Shown here: positions 13,268 through 20,335 of the stretch, piece by piece
Position numbering within the stretch: position 1 is the first letter of the stretch
How the letters are laid out: each line of letters starts with the position of its first letter
DNA from: Proteobacteria bacterium UBA6920
GTDB lineage: Bacteria; Pseudomonadota; Gammaproteobacteria; SG8-11
Direction: 5' to 3'
Assembly: GCA_002448875.1 (NCBI GenBank)
Contig: DKAS01000021.1
Coordinates: 13,531 to 38,339, forward strand
DNA length: 24,809 bases
Position numbers and translations under genes: made by a program
Notes under the pieces: generated by a model
Told to the model about the DNA's origin: nothing
What the model saw: the letters and a program-made list of their open reading frames with translations, nothing else
Databases searched by the model: none

Positions 13268-15397
13268 ATGGGTGTAAGAAAAGCTTGGTGGTGTGCCGCC
13301 GTGGTGGCACTGGTTGGTGGCGTAGCACCGGTGTTGGCCGAGGAAAGCGAACTGACCATCGTGCACAGCGGCGATTTCCACGGTCATTTGATACCGCGCG
13401 CCAATGTGCGCAGTGATTCGGTCGGGCGCAGCGAGGGTGGTCTGGCCCGGGTGGCGACGGTGCTTGAGATGATTCGCCGCAACAGCAAGAACGTGCTTTA
13501 TGTGCATACCGGTGACACCCTGCAGGGCGGCGCCGAAGTGCTGTATACACGGGGGCAGGCGATTGTTGACATTCTCGATCTGCCCGAATTTTCCATCGAC
13601 GCGTTTGCCCCGGGTAACTGGGATTTCGTTTATGGCACGCAGCGCTTCGTCGAGTTGTTTGCCGCCGATGATGCCGGCGAGTCCCGCTGGGGGGCGGTCG
13701 CGGCCAATGTGTTTTATGCCACCGCTGCCGGTCCTTGCGTCAACCGCCAGGGCGAACGCCCGCTGCGCCCCTATCGCATCAAGCAGATGGGCGGGATCAA
13801 GATTGGCATTCTGGGCTTGACCACGGATCGCGGTCCCCAGGTCGTCGGCTCGGCGGTCACCCAGGGGCTGTGTTTTCTTAAGAATGGTGACGATGAGTTC
13901 ACCACCGACGCGCAGACCGGCCTGGTCACCCAGACCGTCGGCGGTGTCGACTCCGAAGTGGCGGAGCAGGTGGCGAAGCTGCGCAATGACGAAGGCGTGC
14001 AGCTGGTGATTCTGGCGTCGGAAATGGGTCTGGCCAACAATATCCGGCTGGCGGAAAAAATCGACGGCATCGATATCGTGCTTTCCTCGGATATGCATGA
14101 AGAAACCACCCGCGAAGTGGTGGCGGTCAACGCCATCTCCGGCCGCAATACCGTCGTCGTCGAGGAGGGGCAGGATGGTACCATGCTGGGCAAGCTCGAT
14201 CTGCGCCTGGAGGACGGGCGCTTGCGCAGCTGGCAATGGCGCGCCATCCGCGTTGACAGCGATTATCTGGACAACGGCAAGGTGGCGGCCAAAGTGGCGG
14301 AAATTCGCCGGCAATTTACCGCTGAGGGCTATGCCGAGTGGGTGAATCCGTTCAATGGCAGCCACCTCAAGCGGCCGATCGATGCGGTGGTGGGGGAGGC
14401 GGCGGTAGCCCTGCATCGTTCAAACTATTCCCAGGGCAGGATGCCGGCAGTGATCGAAGGCTCCTCGCATGATTTCCTGACGGACGCTTTTCGCGCCGGG
14501 ACCGGCGCGGATATTGCCGCCATCCGCGGCTTCCGTTTCGGCACCCACGTGCCGGTGGGTCCCATAAAATATGAGGACCTGTTTCATTTCATGCCCATCG
14601 GCGCGCAGATCGCGGTCGCCCGTTTGCCGGGTCAGGCGATCAAGAACCAGATCGAAAACTCCGCCAGCGGTTCCCTGAATCCCGACGTCGCGAAATGGAC
14701 GGGTGGCTGGCTGTTCAATTTCAGCGGAATCACCATGGATCTGGATCCCTATGCCGCGCCCGTCGGCAGCGCCCCGTTTGCGCTGGCGGACGGCCGCGCT
14801 TTCAATATCCGGGTCAATGGCGAAGCGCTGGCGTTGAAGCAGGCCGATGGCGTGACTAATCAGACCTACCGTTATGCCTCGTACTGGTTCGCCACCGATC
14901 CCTGTAAGGTCAATACGATAGACGTGCCTAATTGCACCAGCAATGATGGCGCGCCTTCCAATATCACCATCCTGCGCGACAGCGATGGCGGCCCCCTGGA
15001 TGCCACCGAGGTGGTTGTAAACTACCTGGCGGCCAACGGCGGCATTGCCAATCCTGTGTTGAACCGCATTACCTTACGTAGCAAGGATAGCGGCCGGCGC
15101 GTCAGATTGCCGGAGGCCGCCTTCGGCAATGCGGAAATCCAGCCGCTGCGCGGGGCGGTGGCGGCGCCGGCGCCGCGGCGGGACGATATTCTGCCACCAG
15201 ATTCCACTGATGCCACCGGCAGCGATACGAGCAGCGACACGGGCAGTGCCGGCTCCAGTCGCCGGCGGGGCGGTGGCTCCACCGACGATGCGGCGTCGGC
15301 GCGCAAGGGCGGGGGCGGATTTGATGCCTGGGAATTAGTGTTGCTGCTGTGCGCGCTGAGTTCGGCACGCTGGCGGCGTGCGCGTCGGCGCGGCTGA
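13268..15397 (+). CDS. SoxB-like / 5'-nucleotidase-family metallophosphatase with C-terminal sorting tail
   Basis: 709 aa. Signal peptide 1-24. The metallophosphatase domain (about 28-300) has metal-ligand motifs GDFHGH (35-40), HTGDTLQGG (80-88), GNWD (116-119) and SSDMHEET (273-280). GNWD in place of GNHE, together with SSDMHEET, TTDRGPQVVGS and EEGQDGTM, matches SoxB, the thiosulfohydrolase of the Sox pathway, whereas DFHGH is the 5'-nucleotidase form. The second domain (about 370-620, GFRFGTHVP, NFSGITMDLDP) is the 5'-nucleotidase C-terminal fold. A Ser/Asp/Thr-rich linker leads to KGGGGFDAWELVLLL and a basic end, a GlyGly-CTERM-like signal handled by rhombosortase in other bacteria. No soxAX or soxYZ is nearby. 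AAGGGGGGA precedes the ATG. Cleavage of sulfur-carrier adducts or of nucleotides are both possible. Confidence 0.87.
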   Translation: MGVRKAWWCAAVVALVGGVAPVLAEESELTIVHSGDFHGHLIPRANVRSDSVGRSEGGLARVATVLEMIRRNSKNVLYVHTGDTLQGGAEVLYTRGQAIVDILDLPEFSIDAFAPGNWDFVYGTQRFVELFAADDAGESRWGAVAANVFYATAAGPCVNRQGERPLRPYRIKQMGGIKIGILGLTTDRGPQVVGSAVTQGLCFLKNGDDEFTTDAQTGLVTQTVGGVDSEVAEQVAKLRNDEGVQLVILASEMGLANNIRLAEKIDGIDIVLSSDMHEETTREVVAVNAISGRNTVVVEEGQDGTMLGKLDLRLEDGRLRSWQWRAIRVDSDYLDNGKVAAKVAEIRRQFTAEGYAEWVNPFNGSHLKRPIDAVVGEAAVALHRSNYSQGRMPAVIEGSSHDFLTDAFRAGTGADIAAIRGFRFGTHVPVGPIKYEDLFHFMPIGAQIAVARLPGQAIKNQIENSASGSLNPDVAKWTGGWLFNFSGITMDLDPYAAPVGSAPFALADGRAFNIRVNGEALALKQADGVTNQTYRYASYWFATDPCKVNTIDVPNCTSNDGAPSNITILRDSDGGPLDATEVVVNYLAANGGIANPVLNRITLRSKDSGRRVRLPEAAFGNAEIQPLRGAVAAPAPRRDDILPPDSTDATGSDTSSDTGSAGSSRRRGGGSTDDAASARKGGGGFDAWELVLLLCALSSARWRRARRRG

Positions 15398-15403
15398 GTT
15401 ATT

Positions 15404-15417
15404 GCCCCGCGCGGGGC
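15404..15417. terminator. GC-rich palindrome between convergent genes
   Basis: GCCCCGCGCGGGGC is perfectly self-complementary and lies in the 32-base gap between the SoxB-like stop (15397) and the esterase stop (15430). No T tract. It may form a cruciform or terminator-like stem. Confidence 0.35.
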
Positions 15418-15429
15418 GCGGCGTCGGGA

Positions 15430-17193
15430 TCAGGGTGCGAAACTGCGAGCCGTTACCGGTTGCAGGGCGGCGGTTTGCCCGCCGGCACGTTTCTGCCAAA
15501 CCATGGGCGGCGCCGCGTTCTGATCCTGCGTGCCGCGCAGGGTTGTGGTCGCGTCACCTTGCAACCACTGGCGCGCAGTGACCAGTGACTCCACGATCAT
15601 CGCCTTGCTGGCCGCATCTCCCGAACGACAGAGATCGACGCCGAAGTTGTAGGTGTCCTGCGGCGGACACAGGTCGAATACATGGTCGACCTTGGCGAAC
15701 AGATGCAGCTGGCTGCGTCCGCAACTGAAAATTGAGCGCGGGGCGATGCTGCCGTCCGTATCCGTAACCGTGCCGCCATAGGCGTTGCACAGCATTTTTG
15801 CCTGCGACACATGAATAACGCGGTCGCTTGCGCCGTGCAATATGAAGACCGGGGGGTAGAGCTGCGGGTTGCCGGCGATGATGTGGGCGAATGAATTTTC
15901 GCTGATGGACGCGGGCAGAGGACTGTGATCGATCAGCCGGGTAAATGCCAGCCGCTTGTCTTCGTTGCGCTTGCGCGGCGGATCCAGCAGTTTGTAAAGG
16001 GCGCTGACCGCCTTGCGCGGTTCGTAGGGCATGGGGTCAAAGTTACCCAATTCATTATAGGGTATGGAGCTGAAGGCGGTATTTCGCTGTCCGTCCCTCG
16101 GGTTCAGGCGCTCCACGAAATCGAGAACGTCAGCGGCGGGATAGAGGAGCAGGGCGCGGTCTATGTCCGTGTAGCGGTGCGTTACCAGCCAGGCGGCGAG
16201 AAAGCCGCCGGCCGACTGGCCGACGACAGCGACCGGCACGGTGGCGGCGCCATAGTGCGTGCCATTACGTTGCAGCCAATCCAGTGCGGCTTCCACGTCG
16301 TCACTGATGTCCGACCAGGAAGCATCCTGGCATTCCGCCGGGCCGTCCTTGCCGGCATGGGACAGGCGGTAGAATGGTGCAAATACGATAAAGCCGTCCT
16401 CCGTGTAATGCGCTACCGACGCTTCCACGCCGAGAGCGCCCATGGCCCGCCGGTACCAGCTGCCACCGTGTAGAAACAGCAGGGGCTTCAGACCGCCGGC
16501 ACTGAGATTCTTTTTGTAAACCCGCATTTCCAGCTGGCAGCCGTTGATCTCGCGAAACAGCACACGTTTGAGATAGGGCGCGCTCTTGCCGACGACCGAT
16601 TCGGCGCTCAGCTGGTATTTAGCGGCGCTTGCAACCGTCCAGGCCGTGCTCGGCAGGGAGTCATGGGTGTCCGGCAGATAACCCAGCTCGGTCCACAATT
16701 TCGGATTGCCGATGTAGGGGTTGGGGTCGCCGAAAAAAAACTCCTTGCACAGGGCGACGGGATTATCCTTCTGAAAAGTTATCGGCAGTGAACAGGAGCT
16801 GTCGGCATAAAGGTTGTGCGTCTGTTTGGCGGCAGCATCCGCCGGCACGCAGGCGGTGTTACGGCGCGCGTACAGGGGTGTCGATTTGAGATTGGCTCTG
16901 AACTGTGACATCGCCACGCACACCGCCGGCCAGGTCAGATGACGGGAATCGGGATTTTGCAGGCCGACCTTGAGCGCATCGACCACGCGGGGCGGCCAGA
17001 AGTCGCCAGCGGTCTGCCCGGGTCCGGCGGCGGTCACTGGTAAAGCGATGCTGGCAAGCAACGCCGCCGACAGGGCGAACCAGGTCTGCCGCGCATCAGG
17101 ATGAGTGCGGTGGTGAGCCTGCAGGCAACATCCCGGCAAGGTAGATGTGGGGTGCGGCGCGGGTGGCGCTTGTTTGCTTTCGGTCGCATTCAT
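15430..17193 (-). CDS. Secreted alpha/beta-hydrolase (carboxylesterase-like)
   Basis: 587 aa. The N-terminus has about 35 polar residues, then a hydrophobic segment (WFALSAALLASIALPVTAAG, about 38-57), so it is exported or membrane-anchored; the long lead suggests either an unusual signal or a later start I cannot identify. Catalytic features of the esterase/lipase superfamily: oxyanion HGGSW (242-246), nucleophile elbow GQSAGG with Ser327, Asp457 in HGASDRVIHV and His504 in KVDHVFD. The roughly 200-residue N-terminal domain with several cysteines is extra compared with simple esterases. It has no operon partner, and its upstream spacer is shared with the divergent PLA2-like gene. Substrate is unknown; short esters, peptides or polyesters are all possible for this fold. 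Confidence 0.85.
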   Translation of the reverse strand: MNATESKQAPPAPHPTSTLPGCCLQAHHRTHPDARQTWFALSAALLASIALPVTAAGPGQTAGDFWPPRVVDALKVGLQNPDSRHLTWPAVCVAMSQFRANLKSTPLYARRNTACVPADAAAKQTHNLYADSSCSLPITFQKDNPVALCKEFFFGDPNPYIGNPKLWTELGYLPDTHDSLPSTAWTVASAAKYQLSAESVVGKSAPYLKRVLFREINGCQLEMRVYKKNLSAGGLKPLLFLHGGSWYRRAMGALGVEASVAHYTEDGFIVFAPFYRLSHAGKDGPAECQDASWSDISDDVEAALDWLQRNGTHYGAATVPVAVVGQSAGGFLAAWLVTHRYTDIDRALLLYPAADVLDFVERLNPRDGQRNTAFSSIPYNELGNFDPMPYEPRKAVSALYKLLDPPRKRNEDKRLAFTRLIDHSPLPASISENSFAHIIAGNPQLYPPVFILHGASDRVIHVSQAKMLCNAYGGTVTDTDGSIAPRSIFSCGRSQLHLFAKVDHVFDLCPPQDTYNFGVDLCRSGDAASKAMIVESLVTARQWLQGDATTTLRGTQDQNAAPPMVWQKRAGGQTAALQPVTARSFAP

Positions 17194-17576
17194 CGTTGCA
17201 GTTCCAAAAGGGTGAACGCCGGCTACGGTGTAGTAAAAAAGAAACTAGTCGTCGTTTTTTCGGCTCCTTGCCCTGGCGCGTTCCGGTATAAATCAAGTAT
17301 CGTCCACGCCGCGCAAGCGGCTTAGAAGTAATCTGTGATAAGAATTAGCGTGGATTAGTGCAATGCGGTCAATGAACGAAGAATCACCCTTGCCGCGGCG
17401 AGGCGACGGTTTATCATTTTTAGTGATATCTATATAATTCGAACCCTGGTCGTGGCCGCCGCCTGTGGTGCCGCGCAGCAGGGTGTTATCGAACCGGCGG
17501 GTCCGGTTACGGGTAGCAAGCAGAAATCGCCAGGACTGCGTCCACAGCGGTGGCCAGCGGGCACGAGGAGGATGGT
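17194..17576. other. Divergent intergenic region, esterase / PLA2-like gene
   Basis: No supported gene. Bases 17200-17440 are AT-rich relative to flanks. A good rightward promoter is at 17410-17438; the leader to the PLA2-like ATG is then about 130 bases. No leftward promoter stands out. Confidence 0.5.
17410..17438 (+). promoter_or_regulatory. Candidate sigma70 promoter of the PLA2-like gene
   Basis: -35 TTTATC (17410-17415), 17-bp spacer, -10 TATAAT (17433-17438, perfect). It is the best-spaced promoter in the window. Confidence 0.55.
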
Positions 17577-18188
17577 ATGTCGATGTCGCCACATGCCTCC
17601 GGGCTCGCGAAGCTGGCGGTCACGCTGGCCTATTTCCTGGTCTACAGCCTCATTATCGGCGACGTGGAAGTGAGTTCGGGCATGGTCGCGGTGGAGCGCG
17701 CGGCCATGTTACGTCTGCAGCGAACTATCGCCGTACCGGGCAGAGTGATCCTGCCCTTTACCAGCGACGGCTGCAGCGGCGGTTTGTCCGCCGGCTGGAA
17801 CCGGCTGAGCGAAGCTGTGCCCTTGTTTCGCCACCAGTTCGGTGATCGTCCCCCGTATGAAGACTGCTGCCTGGCCCATGATCGTCTATATTGGCGTGGT
17901 GTTACCGAACACGGTTATGAACAGCGACTGGCCGCCGACCAGACGTTGCGCGCCTGTGTGCTTGAACATGGGCGCGCGCATCGGGACGAGTATGCCCGGC
18001 AGTTCGCATTGCCCCCGGCTGTCATCGACCAGAATTTTCAATTGATCGCCGAGCTTATGTACGGAGCGGTACGCACCGGCGGCGGCCCCTGCACACCCTT
18101 GCCGTGGCGCTGGGGTTACGGTTGGCCGGCATGTGGTACGCCGGTTGCCCGGGGCGGCCAGGCGACGCCGGAGGGTGGCGTGCCTTGA
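17577..18188 (+). CDS. Phospholipase A2-like protein with N-terminal membrane anchor
   Basis: 203 aa from the ATG at 17577, preceded by GAGGAGGA; the upstream in-frame ATG at 17550 has no ribosome site. A hydrophobic segment at about 10-28 (LAKLAVTLAYFLVYSLIIG) is an uncleaved anchor or signal. The core carries the PLA2 hallmarks: SDGCSGG (63-69) in the position of the Ca-binding loop and EDCCLAHDRLYW with the catalytic His101-Asp102 pair of the CCxxHD motif. DQTLRACV and further cysteines could complete the disulfides. PLA2 enzymes cut the sn-2 ester of phospholipids using Ca2+. Bacterial PLA2-like proteins are sparse and mostly uncharacterised, so activity is inferred. The C-terminus is Gly/Pro-rich. 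Confidence 0.72.
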   Translation: MSMSPHASGLAKLAVTLAYFLVYSLIIGDVEVSSGMVAVERAAMLRLQRTIAVPGRVILPFTSDGCSGGLSAGWNRLSEAVPLFRHQFGDRPPYEDCCLAHDRLYWRGVTEHGYEQRLAADQTLRACVLEHGRAHRDEYARQFALPPAVIDQNFQLIAELMYGAVRTGGGPCTPLPWRWGYGWPACGTPVARGGQATPEGGVP

Positions 18189-18248
18189 TGGTCGGGCGGC
18201 GTTGGAGCTACGTCGAGGCGTCGGAACTCCGCCGCAAACCTGCCGCTG

Positions 18249-18257
18249 TGGTATAGT
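18249..18257 (+). promoter_or_regulatory. Extended -10 promoter directly before the DAHP synthase start
   Basis: TGG-TATAGT is an extended -10 element. Its last base is only five bases before the ATG at 18263, so transcription is expected to begin at or next to the A of the start codon. No Shine-Dalgarno sequence lies between. The -35 is poor, as expected for an extended -10. Confidence 0.5.
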
Positions 18258-18262
18258 TTTGC

Positions 18263-19315
18263 ATGCGTCAAACCAACAACCTGCGTATTTCCAGCATCAA
18301 GCCCGTCGATGCGCCGGCCCGGGTGCTGGCGGAGTTTCCCCTGGATGATGCCTGCGCCACCCTGGTCAGCGAGACCCGGCAGCAGGTGCACGAAATTCTC
18401 GATTTCCATGATGACCGCCTGGTGGTGGTCGTGGGCCCGTGCTCCATCCACGATCCCGCCGCTGCCCTCGACTATGCGCGCAGACTGCTGGCGGTGCGCG
18501 TGGCGCTGCAACGGCAGTTATTGATTATCATGCGGGTGTATTTCGAAAAACCCCGCACCCGTACCGGCTGGAAAGGTTTGATCAATGATCCCGGTCTGGA
18601 TGGCAGCTTCGATATCAATCGCGGGGTACGCGTGGCACGCAAGCTGCTGCTGGATCTGAATCGGCTGGGCATGCCGGCGGCCAGCGAATTTCTCGATATC
18701 GTTACCGGCCAGTATTACGCCGATCTCATCAGCTGGGGCGCCATCGGCGCCCGCACTAGCGAAAGTCAGGTGCACCGGGAGCTGGCTTCCGGTTTGTCCT
18801 GCCCGGTGGGTTTCAAAAACGGCACCGACGGCAATCTGCACATTGCCTGTGATGCGATGTTTGCCGCTGCCGAAGCGCACATCTTTCTGTCGCCGACGCT
18901 GCAGGGCAGCACCGGCATTTTTACCACCACCGGCAATCCGGACACTCATCTTATCCTGCGCGGTGGTAAAGTGCCGAACTATGGCCGGGAGGCGCTCGCC
19001 CATGCCCGGGTGGTGATGACGGACAATGGTCTGCCGCCGCGAATTACCATTGACCTGAGTCACGGCAACAGCCAGAAGCAGTATCAACGTCAACTGGCAG
19101 TGGGTCAGGATGTGGCCGGGCAGATCGCCGGTGGCAACCGGGACATTGTCGGGGTGATGATAGAGAGTCACCTGCTGGCGGGCAGCCAGAAACTGCAGGC
19201 GGCCGGGGAGTTGCGCTATGGCCAGAGTATTACCGATGCCTGTCTGAGTTTCGATGACACGGTGCCGCTGTTGCACAGCCTGGCGGATGCGGTGGACCGG
19301 CGGCGGCAGGTCTGA
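18263..19315 (+). CDS. aroG: 3-deoxy-7-phosphoheptulonate (DAHP) synthase, class I AroG type
   Basis: 350 aa, the full length of AroG/AroF/AroH. It joins phosphoenolpyruvate and erythrose 4-phosphate, the first step of the shikimate pathway in the cytosol. Family motifs: VVVVGPCSIHDP (54-65), MRVYFEKPRTRTGWKGLIND, SWGAIGARTSESQVHRELASG, PVGFKNGTDG, LRGG, IDLSHGNSQK and GVMIESHL. The N-terminus MRQTNNLRI aligns with that of E. coli AroG (LRI motif), which supports this start despite the missing ribosome site. Which of the three feedback classes it belongs to cannot be told here, so the symbol is provisional. The gene is monocistronic by position, with its own promoter at 18249-18257. Confidence 0.95.
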   Translation: MRQTNNLRISSIKPVDAPARVLAEFPLDDACATLVSETRQQVHEILDFHDDRLVVVVGPCSIHDPAAALDYARRLLAVRVALQRQLLIIMRVYFEKPRTRTGWKGLINDPGLDGSFDINRGVRVARKLLLDLNRLGMPAASEFLDIVTGQYYADLISWGAIGARTSESQVHRELASGLSCPVGFKNGTDGNLHIACDAMFAAAEAHIFLSPTLQGSTGIFTTTGNPDTHLILRGGKVPNYGREALAHARVVMTDNGLPPRITIDLSHGNSQKQYQRQLAVGQDVAGQIAGGNRDIVGVMIESHLLAGSQKLQAAGELRYGQSITDACLSFDDTVPLLHSLADAVDRRRQV

Positions 19316-19318
19316 GCG

Positions 19319-19336
19319 CCGGTGGTTTTTTACCGG
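19319..19336 (+). terminator. Weak terminator after the DAHP synthase gene
   Basis: CCGGT-GGTTTTTT-ACCGG forms a 5-bp stem three bases after the stop, followed by AAATTTTAC. It is short, so partial read-through is likely. Confidence 0.35.
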
Positions 19337-19397
19337 AAATTTTACATAAACAGGGCGGGGTCGGCGCAGATTCCCCTGCGGTTGGGCAACAAACGGT

Positions 19398-19403
19398 TAT
19401 AAT
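19398..19403 (+). promoter_or_regulatory. Candidate -10 box of the STAS-like/slyD unit
   Basis: Perfect TATAAT 25 bases upstream of the ATG at 19429. At 17-bp spacing the -35 reads CCTGCG, which is poor. Confidence 0.45.
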
Positions 19404-19428
19404 GCGCGCGTGACGGCGGGAGTCAGTC

Positions 19429-19785
19429 ATGGACAATGGTCGCCTGCGGATAGAAAACTGCCAGGGTGTGATGTACTGCGAAGCCTATCTGGAGACGGAA
19501 TACGGTGTGGCGGATATTCTGGCCATGGCGGAGGAAGCCAGGCGCAGCTTTGCGCCGCCGGTGGACGTCATTCTGAGAAAAGCCGGTTCCTATTCGCTGT
19601 CCATCGATGGCCAGCGCCTGCTGAGTCAGGGGGTCAGTGAATTCCGCCGCTTTGTTTACGTGGTCGACAACGCGACCAAACGGGCCAGCGCGGAATATGC
19701 CGCGCAGGACTATATGCAGCGCTACCAGACGCGCGTTGCCGGCAGCAAGGAAGAGGCTCTGGCGCTGCTGGCCGGCGAAGTCTGA
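19429..19785 (+). CDS. Conserved hypothetical protein, STAS/SpoIIAA-like
   Basis: 118 aa, cytosolic, no cysteine-rich or membrane segment. The order of strands and helices (GVMYCEAYLETEYG, then VADILAMAEEARRSF, then VDVILRKAGSYSLSIDGQRL, then FVYVVDNATKRASAEYA) resembles the SpoIIAA-like/STAS fold of small proteins in proteobacteria; assignment is by pattern only. GGGAG lies upstream of the ATG. It precedes slyD by 52 bases and may share its transcript. No function known. Confidence 0.75.
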   Translation: MDNGRLRIENCQGVMYCEAYLETEYGVADILAMAEEARRSFAPPVDVILRKAGSYSLSIDGQRLLSQGVSEFRRFVYVVDNATKRASAEYAAQDYMQRYQTRVAGSKEEALALLAGEV

Positions 19786-19837
19786 GTCCGGGCAGGCGGG
19801 TGGTATCGACGGAAAATAATACAACGAGGTCAGGCGG

Positions 19838-20332
19838 ATGGTTATCGGTAAGGACAAGGTCGTGGAGTTTCACTATACGGTGAGCGAGCCCGGCGCGGGT
19901 GAATTGGAAAACTCCCGCGATGGCGATCCGCTAGCCTATTTGCACGGTCATGACAACATGATCGTCGGTATCGAGCAGGCGCTGGAAGGCAAACAGGCGG
20001 GCGATCACGTCACCGTCACGCTGGCGCCGGAACAGGCTTACGGCGTGCGCAAGGACGATGCGATCCAGCGCGTGTCAATCAATCACATCGTCAAGCCCGG
20101 CAAAGGACCATTGCGTTGCAAACCCGGTATGGTGGTGCACCTGAATACCGCCCACGGCCAGGTGCCGGCGGTGGTGGTCAAGGTGGGATTGAAGATGCTC
20201 GATGTGGATACCAACCACCCGTACGCGGGCAAGACCCTGGCGTTCGCTATTGATGTGGTGAGCGTGCGCGATGCCAGCAGCGAGGAGCTGGAACACAAGC
20301 ACGCCCACGCCGCGGGCGGGCATCATCACTGA
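19838..20332 (+). CDS. slyD: FKBP-type peptidyl-prolyl isomerase, SlyD family
   Basis: 164 aa. The split FKBP domain (about 1-70 and 120-150) encloses the insert-in-flap chaperone domain (about 71-120), as in SlyD. Typical pieces are VVEFHYTVSEPGAGELENS, LHGHDNMIVGIEQALEGKQA, APEQAYGVRKDD and HPYAGKTLAFAIDVVSVRDA. The tail is His-rich (EHKHAHAAGGHHH), matching the metal-binding end that in E. coli supplies nickel to hydrogenase maturation, though shorter than the 196-aa E. coli protein. It is a cytosolic folding helper. ATG at 19838 sits after GAGGTCAGG. The next gene begins three bases after its stop, so the two may be coupled. Confidence 0.93.
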   Translation: MVIGKDKVVEFHYTVSEPGAGELENSRDGDPLAYLHGHDNMIVGIEQALEGKQAGDHVTVTLAPEQAYGVRKDDAIQRVSINHIVKPGKGPLRCKPGMVVHLNTAHGQVPAVVVKVGLKMLDVDTNHPYAGKTLAFAIDVVSVRDASSEELEHKHAHAAGGHHH

Positions 20333-20335
20333 TCG

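Noticed and set aside
13034..14416. 460-aa reverse frame opposite the SoxB-like gene
   Set aside because: Antisense shadow: His/Gln/Arg-rich, no domain, while the forward strand carries a clear enzyme.
17430..17450. tRNA T-loop-like GGTTCGAATT on the reverse strand
   Set aside because: Flanking bases cannot form the T stem and no other tRNA arms are present; the site is part of a promoter region.
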